From JAZDMK01 sp043800975 (lineage in GTDB: Bacteria; Bacteroidota; Bacteroidia; Bacteroidales; JAHJDW01): DNA of 41,215 nucleotides. The notes below the pieces were generated by a model. It saw nothing but the letters and a program-made list of their open reading frames with translations. It was not told the origin of the DNA and made no database searches. Made by a program: the position numbers and the translations under genes. Numbering within the stretch: the stretch's first letter is position 1; each line of letters starts with the position of its first letter. The stretch covers positions 1 through 41,215 of the forward strand of contig JAZDMK010000046.1 in the NCBI GenBank assembly GCA_043800975.1. The letters run 5' to 3'. Shown in pieces: positions 7,843 through 14,922 of the stretch.

Positions 7843-10011
7843 ATGGAGAAAAGAAAAATACAATTCAGTCTTGTTTATCGCGACATGTGGCAGTCGTCGG
7901 GAAAATATGTTCCGCGCGTTGATCAACTGGTACGCATTGCACCTGTCATAGTTGACATGGGATGTTTTGCCCGCGTTGAAACCAATGGCGGAGCGTTTGA
8001 ACAAGTAAATTTATTATTTGGAGAAAATCCAAATACAGCAGTGCGCGACTGGGTGAAACCCTTTAATGAAGCCGGAATTCAGACGCACATGCTCGAACGT
8101 GCGCTGAATGGAATTCGTATGTTCCCCGTTCCAGCGGATGTTCGTCGCTTAATGTATAAAGTTAAAAAAGCGCAGGGCGTCGATATCGCTCGTTCCTTCT
8201 GTGGACTGAACGATCACCGCAATCTGGAACTTTCCATCAAGTATGCAAAAGAAGCAGGAATGATTTCGCAGGCAGCGCTCAGCATAACACATTCGGATAT
8301 TCACACGGTTGAATATTTTATGAAAGTGGTGGATAAAGCTGTTGAGTACGGAACTGAAGAAATTTGTCTGAAGGACATGGCTGGCATTGGCCGTCCGAAA
8401 ACCTTAGGCAAACTCGTTTTTGCAATAAAGAAAAAATATCCGCACATCAAAGTACAGTATCACGGACATTCAGGGCCGGGTTTTTCTGTAGCATCAACAC
8501 TCGAAGTAGCAGAGGCAGGTGCCGATTATATTGATGCTGCCATGGAGCCACTGTCGTGGGGCATGGTGCATCCCGATGTGATTACATTACACCATATGCT
8601 GAAAGATGCAGGCTTCGATGTTCCATCTATCAATATGAAAGCATACATGGAAGCACGTGCATTGACGCAGGAATTCATGGATGATTTTCTCGGATATTTT
8701 ATTGATCCAAAAAATCGTTACATGTCTTCTCTTATGATTGACAGCGGACTTCCCGGTGGAATGATGGGCAGCCTGATGGCCGATTTGAAAGGTGTACACA
8801 AAGGAATCAACATGGCACTTGAAGCAGCAGGACAGATGCCACTTTCCGAAGACGATCTGCTGATAAAATTATTTGACGAAGTCGCTTACATCTGGCCGCT
8901 GATGGGTTATCCTCCGCTGGTAACGCCGTTCAGTCAGTATGTGAAAAACACCGCACTGGTCAATGTTTTAAATCTTGCACAGGGAAAAGAAAGATTTGAA
9001 TCGATCGATGACAACAGCTGGGATATGCTGCTGGGCAAGGCCGGCGAACTTCCCGGACCAATTGATCCTATGCTTGTAAAAATAGCGAAAGAACAGAAAC
9101 GTGAGTTCTACAAAGGACTTCCGCGGGATGCATACCCCGACGTTTTGGATAAGTTCAGGAAAGAAATGAAAGAGAACGGATGGGAAACCGGTCCGGATGA
9201 TGAAGAATTATTTGAATTCGCTATGCATGAAACGCAGTATCGTGATTACAAATCCGGTGTTGCAAAAAAACGTTTTGAAGAAGAAATTGCAAAAGTAAAA
9301 ACCCCGCAAAAAACAATAGCCGTGAAAGAAAATCAGGCCCCCAACCGCAGCAATTACAGTAAAAAGGAACTTACTCCTGAAATGGCCATCGCTGCATTTT
9401 CAGTTTACACACTGAATACTTCAAAGCTGATAACTCCTGCTATTCCTGTCGTATACAACGTATGGAAAAATATTGGCTACTGGAGAAATCAGAAAGACAT
9501 CATTATTCAGCTTGATGGAAAAGATGTAATCGTTACTATTTTGAATCAAAAGGAAAACGAATACGATTTATACATTTCCGGAAATGAAATTAAAGCTACA
9601 CTCTTGTATATTGACAAAGGCGAAGCAGATGTATGTCTGAACGGAGAAAATTATTTCGCAAAAATTGCTGTTGCAGAAAAATCAATGATGTCGGTTACTG
9701 TAAACGGAAAAAAAATCGAAATGAAACGCAATGATTTGCTGGAAGGTATTGGGGCAATGGCAGGCTCTGGTGGTGCATCCGGAAAAGATGGCAACATCAT
9801 AAAATCACCGATGCCCGGAAAAATTTTCAAGCTGCATGTGAAGGATGGAGACAAGGTGATGAAAGGTGATGTGCTGCTTGTAGTGGAATCGATGAAGATG
9901 GAAAACCGCATCGTTTCGGTCAGAGATGCCGTTATTAAAAAAGTAAATGTCTCATTGAATGATATGATTGAAGCATCAACTGCGTTGATCGTGCTTGATG
10001 ACACTAAATAG
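7843..10011 (+). CDS. Chimeric biotin protein: pyruvate/oxaloacetate-type carboxyltransferase + BT-like + biotinyl domain
   Basis: A 722-residue protein. Residues 8-310 are a DRE-TIM carboxyltransferase as in transcarboxylase 5S, oxaloacetate decarboxylase alpha and pyruvate carboxylase: RDMWQ at 13-17, Arg86, KDMAG at 177-181 (the Lys carbamylated in the family), and metal-binding His207 and His209. PGGMMGSL (304-311) and LVTPFSQ (359-365, Thr361 matching the essential Thr of pyruvate carboxylase) mark the following PYC/OADA domain. Residues about 550-635 are beta-rich and resemble the BT domain that docks acyl-CoA carboxylase alpha to beta subunits. A Gly/Ala/Ser linker near 637-648 precedes the biotinyl domain with ESMKMEN, biotin on Lys685. 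There is no ATP-grasp domain. It occupies the place of the MCC alpha subunit. I infer a transcarboxylase moving CO2 from pyruvate or oxaloacetate to 3-methylcrotonyl-CoA; a decarboxylase, or charging by a biotin carboxylase encoded elsewhere, are alternatives. Confidence 0.85.
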   Translation: MEKRKIQFSLVYRDMWQSSGKYVPRVDQLVRIAPVIVDMGCFARVETNGGAFEQVNLLFGENPNTAVRDWVKPFNEAGIQTHMLERALNGIRMFPVPADVRRLMYKVKKAQGVDIARSFCGLNDHRNLELSIKYAKEAGMISQAALSITHSDIHTVEYFMKVVDKAVEYGTEEICLKDMAGIGRPKTLGKLVFAIKKKYPHIKVQYHGHSGPGFSVASTLEVAEAGADYIDAAMEPLSWGMVHPDVITLHHMLKDAGFDVPSINMKAYMEARALTQEFMDDFLGYFIDPKNRYMSSLMIDSGLPGGMMGSLMADLKGVHKGINMALEAAGQMPLSEDDLLIKLFDEVAYIWPLMGYPPLVTPFSQYVKNTALVNVLNLAQGKERFESIDDNSWDMLLGKAGELPGPIDPMLVKIAKEQKREFYKGLPRDAYPDVLDKFRKEMKENGWETGPDDEELFEFAMHETQYRDYKSGVAKKRFEEEIAKVKTPQKTIAVKENQAPNRSNYSKKELTPEMAIAAFSVYTLNTSKLITPAIPVVYNVWKNIGYWRNQKDIIIQLDGKDVIVTILNQKENEYDLYISGNEIKATLLYIDKGEADVCLNGENYFAKIAVAEKSMMSVTVNGKKIEMKRNDLLEGIGAMAGSGGASGKDGNIIKSPMPGKIFKLHVKDGDKVMKGDVLLVVESMKMENRIVSVRDAVIKKVNVSLNDMIEASTALIVLDDTK

Positions 10012-10159
10012 AGTTTGTCCATAATGTCCGATAGCCGCGTTACTCTCGAATTGAAAACAATCATTTGCAAAAGCAAACTCTCTGATTTTCAATTCTTCGA
10101 AAGCCTTGCTCTCGAACATTCTGAACTAAACTCTCGACTTTATATATAGACACTAAATA
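10000..10159. mobile_element. 138-bp hairpin element flanked by an 11-bp direct repeat
   Basis: The sequence GACACTAAATA occurs at 10000-10010 and again at 10149-10159. Between them, 138 bp contain nested inverted repeats: GAATTGAAAA (10048-10057) with TTTTCAATTC (10086-10095), inner TTTGC/GCAAA (10064-10077), plus GAGTTTG (10011-10017) with CAAACTC (10074-10080). The first copy contains the end of the 722-residue gene; the stop is completed by the first base of the element, while the second copy is followed by an A that would also give a stop. This is what a target-site duplication at a stop codon would look like. No coding capacity is seen. Confidence 0.55.
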
Positions 10160-10186
10160 ATTTGTATAACCTTAACAAAAATAAGT

Positions 10187-11338
10187 ATGGATTTGGAACT
10201 TAGTCAGGAACAGAAATTTATTCGTGAATCAGTGCGTGATTTTGCGGAACGCGAAATAAAACCAATTGCACAGGAACTGGATGAGAAGCAGGAATTCTCG
10301 ATTGAAACAACCCGGAAAATGGGTGAAATGGGATTGTTTGGAATGATCGTTTCGCCGGATTATGGCGGTCAGGGACTGGATTACATTTCTTATATCATTG
10401 CCGTGGAAGAATTGGCACGTGTAGATGGATCGCAGGCTGCTACTGTGGCTGCGCACAATTCGCTCGGCGTAAATCCGCTGTATTATTTTGGTTCGGAAGA
10501 ACAAAAAAAGAAATATGTGCCACAACTTTGCACAGGTGAAGCCCTTTGGGGATTCGGCCTGACAGAACCCGATGCAGGCTCAGATTCAAGAGCTACAAAA
10601 ACAAATGCAATACTTAAAGATGATCAGTGGACAATTAACGGATCGAAAATATTTATCACCAATGCATCTTCTGATATTTCTATTGGTTCAACAGTGCAGG
10701 TTGTTTCGGGCGAAGCAAACGGGAAAAAAGAATTCTCTGCACTTATTGTTGAACGTGGAACTCCGGGCTTCACAGCAAAAACAATGCACGGTAAAATGAT
10801 GTGGCGTGCATCGAACACTGCAGAATTATATTTTGATGATTGCAAAATTCCTGCTGATTACATTCTGGGAAAACGTGGCGATGGTTCGAAGATCATGCTG
10901 CAAACGCTTGACCACGGCCGTTTATCAATTGCTGCGATGGGACTCGGATGTGCGCAGGGTTGTTTTGAAATGGCGAAGCAATATGCACAGGAACGCATTC
11001 AGTTCGGTGCACCTTTGAACAAAATTCAGGTGGTAGCCAACAAGCTTGCTGATATGGCACTGAAAATTGAACTTGCACGCAATCTGCTCTACAAGGCATG
11101 CTGGTTGAAAGATACAGGAAAGCCATTTGCAAAAGAAGCAGCTATGTCGAAATTATATTGTGCAGATATTGCCAATGATGTTTCTTATGAATCACTTCAG
11201 GTACACGGCGGTTATGGTCTGATGAAAGATTATCCGATTGAACGTTTCTACCGCGACCAGCGTCTGTTACAGATTGGCGAAGGCACTTCGGAAATTCAGA
11301 GAATGGTGATATCAAGATATGTAATTGAAGAAGGTTGA
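10187..11338 (+). CDS. Acyl-CoA dehydrogenase, short-chain type
   Basis: A 383-residue FAD flavoenzyme that forms the alpha-beta double bond of an acyl-CoA and passes electrons to ETF. FGLTEPDAGSD near 125 and the C-terminal QVHGGYGLMKDYPIERFYRDQR then GEGTSEIQR are diagnostic. Glu365 in GEGTSE is at the catalytic base position of butyryl-CoA, short/branched-chain and medium-chain dehydrogenases. Isovaleryl-CoA dehydrogenases have Ala there (GAGTSE) and use another Glu. By position it should feed 3-methylcrotonyl-CoA to the carboxylase, but by sequence it looks closer to the butyryl/2-methylbutyryl group. It lies 175 bp after the chimeric biotin gene because of the hairpin element, and 39 bp before scoA. 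Confidence 0.92.
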   Translation: MDLELSQEQKFIRESVRDFAEREIKPIAQELDEKQEFSIETTRKMGEMGLFGMIVSPDYGGQGLDYISYIIAVEELARVDGSQAATVAAHNSLGVNPLYYFGSEEQKKKYVPQLCTGEALWGFGLTEPDAGSDSRATKTNAILKDDQWTINGSKIFITNASSDISIGSTVQVVSGEANGKKEFSALIVERGTPGFTAKTMHGKMMWRASNTAELYFDDCKIPADYILGKRGDGSKIMLQTLDHGRLSIAAMGLGCAQGCFEMAKQYAQERIQFGAPLNKIQVVANKLADMALKIELARNLLYKACWLKDTGKPFAKEAAMSKLYCADIANDVSYESLQVHGGYGLMKDYPIERFYRDQRLLQIGEGTSEIQRMVISRYVIEEG

Positions 11339-11377
11339 TTCTTTAAAAATTTATTTGAAAACAAAAGATGAAAATAT

Positions 11378-12070
11378 ATGAGTAAAGTAGTAAAAGACGC
11401 AAAGGAAGCATTACAGGGCCTCACCGACAGCATGACGGTTATGTTCGGTGGATTCGGCCTTTGCGGCATTCCTGAAAACTGCATCAATGCGCTGGTGGAA
11501 GCCGGCATTAAAGATCTGACCTGCATTTCAAACAATGCCGGTGTGGATGATTTCGGCCTCGGTCTTCTTTTAAAGAAGCATCAGATGCGCAAAATGATCG
11601 CTTCGTATGTAGGCGAAAACAAAGAATTCGAACGCCAGTTACTGAGCGGTGAATTGCTTGTGGAACTGATTCCGCAGGGAACATTGGCTGAACGCATTCG
11701 CGCGGGTGGCGCGGGAATCCCGGCCTTTTATGTGCCTGCCGGTTATGGTACTGAAGTGCAGGGAGACAAAGAAGTGCGTGAATACAACGGTAAAATGCAT
11801 GTGCTCGAAATGGGCATACGCGCTGATTTCGCCATCGTGAAAGCCAAATACGGCGACACGCGCGGCAACTTAATTTACAACTGCACCGCGAATAATTTCA
11901 ATGCACCCATGGCTACTGCCGGAAAAATTACCATTGCTGAAGTGGAGGAGCTGGTTCCTTTCGGCGAGCTGGATCCCAACCAGATTCACACTCCCGGAGT
12001 TTATGTGAAACGCATTTTCCAGGGCAGCAATTATGAGAAGAGAATTGAATTTACAACGACGAAAAGTTGA
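11378..12070 (+). CDS. scoA: 3-oxoacid CoA-transferase subunit A
   Basis: A 230-residue alpha subunit of succinyl-CoA:3-oxoacid (acetoacetate) CoA-transferase. The family signature GGFGLCGIPENC near residues 25-36 is present, followed by SNNAGVDDFGLGLLL and the RIRAGGAGIPAFYVPAGYGT loop near 110. It would activate the acetoacetate released by HMG-CoA lyase to acetoacetyl-CoA using succinyl-CoA. The catalytic Glu is in subunit B, which normally follows within a few bases but here starts 562 bp downstream, after a four-helix-bundle gene and repeat sequence. Confidence 0.95.
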   Translation: MSKVVKDAKEALQGLTDSMTVMFGGFGLCGIPENCINALVEAGIKDLTCISNNAGVDDFGLGLLLKKHQMRKMIASYVGENKEFERQLLSGELLVELIPQGTLAERIRAGGAGIPAFYVPAGYGTEVQGDKEVREYNGKMHVLEMGIRADFAIVKAKYGDTRGNLIYNCTANNFNAPMATAGKITIAEVEELVPFGELDPNQIHTPGVYVKRIFQGSNYEKRIEFTTTKS

Positions 12071-12147
12071 CGGATGACCGATGCTGGATGCTGGAAATGG
12101 AAATCAAAAAAAGCCCGATGACCGATGCTGGAAAAGGAAGTAATAAT
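12071..12147 (+). repeat. Short dispersed repeat left of the four-helix-bundle gene
   Basis: The block CGATGCTGGA occurs twice here, each preceded by GATGAC (from about 12073 and 12117), and the sequence is of the same GATGCCGGA/GATGCTGGA type that recurs at 14500-14790 and 17610-17770. A degenerate relative in the opposite sense (CCGGACATCCAGC, near 12582-12594) lies to the right of the gene. No gene is supported in this stretch. Confidence 0.6.
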
Positions 12148-12555
12148 ATGACTGAAAAAATTAATGAAGCTAGCTTTAAATTTGAGAAATTAATTATCTG
12201 GGAAATGTCTATGGAGTTTGGAGAAAATATATTCAACCTTTCGAAAACATTTCCTAAAAATGAAATGTATAACCTTTCATCTCAGATTTGCAGAGCTTCA
12301 GATTCCATAGCATTGAATATTTCTGAGGGATCAATCGGACAATCAAATCTTGAATACAAAAGATTCATTAATTATTCTATTCGATCTTTAGCGGAAGTTG
12401 TCACCTGTTTACATAAAGCAAAAAGAAGAAAATACATTAAGGATGATGAATTCACAAAGTATTATCAATTTTCTTTTCATCTAATGAACATGTTGATTGC
12501 TTTCAAGAAAAAAATTATTTCGGACATTGGTTCAAGAAAAAATAACGAAAAGTAG
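12148..12555 (+). CDS. Four-helix-bundle protein (S23 / 23S rRNA intervening-sequence family)
   Basis: A protein of 135 residues from the ATG at 12148; frames open further upstream run through repeat DNA and start at a TTG. The pattern F.FEKL.IWE at the N-terminus, then QICRASDSIALNISEGS and FINYSIRSLAEVVTCLHKAKR is typical of the family first found in rRNA intervening sequences and related to the Avd accessory protein of diversity-generating retroelements. Members form homopentameric barrels; the cellular role is unknown. It splits scoA from scoB and is flanked on the left by dispersed repeats and on both sides by ACGAAAAGT (12059-12067 and 12545-12553). This suggests arrival as a small mobile unit. 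Confidence 0.88.
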   Translation: MTEKINEASFKFEKLIIWEMSMEFGENIFNLSKTFPKNEMYNLSSQICRASDSIALNISEGSIGQSNLEYKRFINYSIRSLAEVVTCLHKAKRRKYIKDDEFTKYYQFSFHLMNMLIAFKKKIISDIGSRKNNEK

Positions 12556-12632
12556 AAAGCTTGGTTTTCGGGCATCAGGCACCGGACATCCAGCAAAAAA
12601 GTAATAAAGTAATAAACGAAAAAAATAAAGAT

Positions 12633-13289
12633 ATGGCACTCGATAAAAACGGAATCGCAAAACGTATCGCGCAGGAACTACGTGACGGATACTATGTAAA
12701 TTTGGGTATCGGAATTCCCACGCTGGTGGCAAACTACATTCCCGAAGGAATGGATGTGGTGCTCCAATCAGAAAACGGTTTACTGGGTATTGGCCCATTT
12801 CCGACAGCGGAAAATGTGAACCCAGATCTGATAAACGCAGGAAAACAAACGGTAACCTATATGCCCGGTGCAGCCTTTTTCAGTTCTGCGGAAAGCTTCG
12901 CTATGATTCGTGGCGGACATATTGATCTTACGGTGCTCGGAGCTTTTGAGGTGACTGACAAAGGTGACATTGCAAGCTGGAAAGTTCCCGGCAAACTCGT
13001 GAAAGGCATGGGCGGTGCTATGGACCTCGTGGCTGCTGCAAAAAATATTATTGCTGCTTTGATGCATACAGACAAAGATGGAAATTCAAAACTGCTGAAA
13101 CAATGCACACTTCCGCTTACCGGCGTAAGCTGTGTAAAGCGCGTGGTTACTGACCTTGCTGTGATTGATATTACACCGCAGGGATTCAAACTGGTGGAAT
13201 GTGCGCCCGGCGTAAGTGCCGAACAGGTGAAGAATGCAACAGCTGCACCGCTAATCATTGAAGCGAATGTGCCGGAGATGGTGTTGTGA
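12633..13289 (+). CDS. scoB: 3-oxoacid CoA-transferase subunit B
   Basis: The beta subunit of acetoacetate CoA-transferase, 218 residues from the ATG at 12633 (MALDKNGIAKRIAQEL), which matches the family start; the frame is open 24 codons further upstream through repeat-derived DNA and that extension is rejected. The catalytic Glu is Glu47 in SENGLLGIGP. GAAFFSSAESFAMIRGGHIDL near 82-102 and KGMGGAMDLV near 125 are typical. With scoA it completes conversion of acetoacetate to acetoacetyl-CoA. A 128-bp spacer with CTTTGCG-type repeats follows before the lyase-family gene. Confidence 0.95.
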   Translation: MALDKNGIAKRIAQELRDGYYVNLGIGIPTLVANYIPEGMDVVLQSENGLLGIGPFPTAENVNPDLINAGKQTVTYMPGAAFFSSAESFAMIRGGHIDLTVLGAFEVTDKGDIASWKVPGKLVKGMGGAMDLVAAAKNIIAALMHTDKDGNSKLLKQCTLPLTGVSCVKRVVTDLAVIDITPQGFKLVECAPGVSAEQVKNATAAPLIIEANVPEMVL

Positions 13290-13417
13290 AATTTCATTTT
13301 CGCTTTGCGCCCTTTGCTAAAACTTTGCGCTCCGGGTTTGCGCGCGTTTGTAACGCGTGCTAATCAAAAAATATTGAAGACAAAATCACAACCTGAAAAA
13401 TCAATAATGTAAATCAT

Positions 13418-14428
13418 ATGAACTATCCAAAGAAAGTTACAATCGGAGACATCACGGTGCGTGACGGTTTCCAGCATGAGGAAATTTTTATTCCTACCGA
13501 AGCAAAACTGTGGGTGCTTGAACAACTCATACTCGCCGGTTTCAAAAACATTGAATGTACAAACCTTGGAAATCCGGCAGGGATGCCACAGTTCAAGGAT
13601 GCCACCGAACTGATGAAGGGTATTCGTGGAAGTAAAAAAGTTGCACATCTCTTAAAAGATGTTTGCCTTACGAATGTTACTATTCGTGAAAAGGCCATTG
13701 AACGTGCCATTGAAGACAAGAAAAATGGATATGGTCCTGATAGAATTCTTGTCATGGTTTCTACAAGTGAATCGCATCACAAGAAAAATTCCGGACTTTC
13801 GCTTGCAGATTATTTTAAAATGTGCGAAAAGTATATTCCTATGGCACATGATGCAGGAATCAAGGTAAACGGTACTGTTAGCACCATCTGGGGCTGTCCG
13901 ATTGAAGGCCCGACCGAAATGAAAAAAGCCATTGAGTTTACCAAACGCTGGTTTGACATTGGTGCGGATGATGTGGAACATGCCGACCACGATGGTTCTG
14001 CATCACCCGATCGCGTGTATCAGTATTACTCCATGTTGCTCGAAGCGCTTCCAACGCCTGAAAAACACATTGTGCATTTTCACACCACACGTGGCTGGGG
14101 ATTAGCAAATGTACTTGCTGCATTACAAGCTGGTATGACACATTATGAATCGACCATGGGCGGCATTGGCGGACAGCCAGCCAACTTTGTCAGTGGTATT
14201 CCTGTAGCCGGAACCGGTTCGTATTACTACAAAGATCCCAACATTGTCGGTTTAGTTCAGACAGAAGACATGGTTGTAATGATGGATGAAATGGGCATTG
14301 ATACGGGTCTTGATATTGACAAGGTTTTGGATGTCGGACGCATGGTGGAGCGCATAGTAGGTCGCAAGCTACGTTCGGAAGCCAATAAAAACGGAAGGAT
14401 TCCGAAGAATTTATCGGGAAGAAAGTAA
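13418..14428 (+). CDS. HMG-CoA lyase-family protein (DRE-TIM), catalytic Cys absent
   Basis: A 336-residue TIM-barrel protein of the HMGL/isopropylmalate synthase superfamily. The VRDGFQ motif (14-19) and the metal-binding His220 and His222 are present, as is an STIWGCPIEGP segment near 155-165 like the GCPYEG of HMG-CoA lyases. However, the active-site loop GLGGCP of true HMG-CoA lyases reads GGIGGQP here, with Gln253 where the catalytic Cys should be, and the usual DTIG motif is replaced by HADHDGSASP. It closes the contiguous catabolic cluster. It may be a divergent lyase, an aldolase or lyase for a related 3-hydroxyacyl-CoA, or a synthase. A better HMG-CoA lyase candidate lies at 19857. 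Confidence 0.8.
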   Translation: MNYPKKVTIGDITVRDGFQHEEIFIPTEAKLWVLEQLILAGFKNIECTNLGNPAGMPQFKDATELMKGIRGSKKVAHLLKDVCLTNVTIREKAIERAIEDKKNGYGPDRILVMVSTSESHHKKNSGLSLADYFKMCEKYIPMAHDAGIKVNGTVSTIWGCPIEGPTEMKKAIEFTKRWFDIGADDVEHADHDGSASPDRVYQYYSMLLEALPTPEKHIVHFHTTRGWGLANVLAALQAGMTHYESTMGGIGGQPANFVSGIPVAGTGSYYYKDPNIVGLVQTEDMVVMMDEMGIDTGLDIDKVLDVGRMVERIVGRKLRSEANKNGRIPKNLSGRK

Positions 14429-14844
14429 AAAGTTCGAAGTCAGAAGCCCGAAGTCCGAAATGGAAGCCTGACGCGCAAGCCAGCGCCTTCTGGAAGATGG
14501 ATGTCGGATGCTGGATGCCAGAAATGGAAAGCATTCGCGCAAACCGGCCCCTTCTGGATCTGAATTCTTATTGCCGGAAGCCCGAAGCTTGAAGCCAGAA
14601 ATGGAAAGCATTCGCACAATCCGGCGCCTTCTGGATGTGAATTTACCCATAAACTACCGCCTGACAAGCGGGCAGGGATGCAGGATTCGGCCTTAATCAG
14701 TGCCAGAGGCTGGAAGACTGAAGACCGAAATGGAAGCCTGACGCACAGGCCGGCGCCTTCTGGAAGATGGATGCCGGATTCAGCCGTAATCAGTGCCATG
14801 GGTACGACATGTTATTAAGTCAGAAGACCGAAGCGGAATAAAAT
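14429..14844. repeat. Dispersed repeat cluster (four copies of a ~40-bp unit)
   Basis: This 416-bp stretch holds no supported gene. It contains four copies of a unit reading roughly AAATGGAA(G)C then a GCGCA or GCACA block, a CCGG block, and CCTTCTGGA, starting near 14458, 14521, 14598 and 14727, each followed by GATGGATG or GATCTGAATT-type sequence. A fifth copy is at 17701. The part 14694-14798 is duplicated at 17667-17771 with one mismatch, and 14801-14830 matches 17825-17854 exactly. Open frames across it are translated repeats rather than genes. Confidence 0.8.
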
Positions 14845-14879
14845 AAAATCCCGGCAGTGAAAATTTGTCGGGATTTTTA
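14845..14879. terminator. Intrinsic terminator, near-copy of 17884-17914
   Basis: The stem AAAATCCCGGCA pairs with TGTCGGGATTTT (one G-T pair) around a short A-rich loop and is followed by a T-run. A-tracts on the left make it potentially bidirectional. It would end transcription of the catabolic island. Almost the same hairpin recurs at 17884-17914 downstream of the other repeat block, so it appears to be part of the duplicated unit. Confidence 0.8.
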
Positions 14880-14889
14880 TTTAAATTTT

Positions 14890-14897
14890 TATCTTTG
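14890..14897 (+). promoter_or_regulatory. Bacteroidota -7 box (TATCTTTG)
   Basis: TATCTTTG matches the Bacteroidota consensus TAnnTTTG, with a TTTG at 14864-14867 as candidate -33 element. It lies 25 bp before the ATG of the membrane protein at 14923. The -33 element would lie within the terminator hairpin, so a terminator and a promoter overlap here. Confidence 0.6.
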
Positions 14898-14922
14898 ATT
14901 TTCATCATCAAACTTTTCTGAA

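Noticed and set aside
8461..8490. Apparent loss of a catalytic Thr in the carboxyltransferase of the 722-residue protein, after HxH (SGPG instead of a Thr-containing motif)
   Set aside because: The Thr essential in pyruvate carboxylase belongs to a later VTP(S/T)S-type motif, which is present here as LVTPFSQ with Thr361, so the active site appears complete.
12067..12147. Upstream extension of the four-helix-bundle gene from a TTG overlapping the scoA stop
   Set aside because: The extension is translated repeat sequence; the ATG at 12148 gives the family's normal N-terminus.
5406..14428. Sodium-pumping decarboxylase complex (OadB/GcdB-like partner)
   Set aside because: No membrane beta subunit or small gamma subunit is encoded anywhere near the chimeric biotin protein; the only nearby membrane protein (14923) has no resemblance to OadB.
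14440..14799. A 119-codon minus-strand open frame with internal repeats resembling a repeat protein
   Set aside because: It is a translation of the dispersed DNA repeats, its repeats match on the DNA level at unequal spacing, and a related frame appears at the other repeat block (17437-17778) for the same reason.
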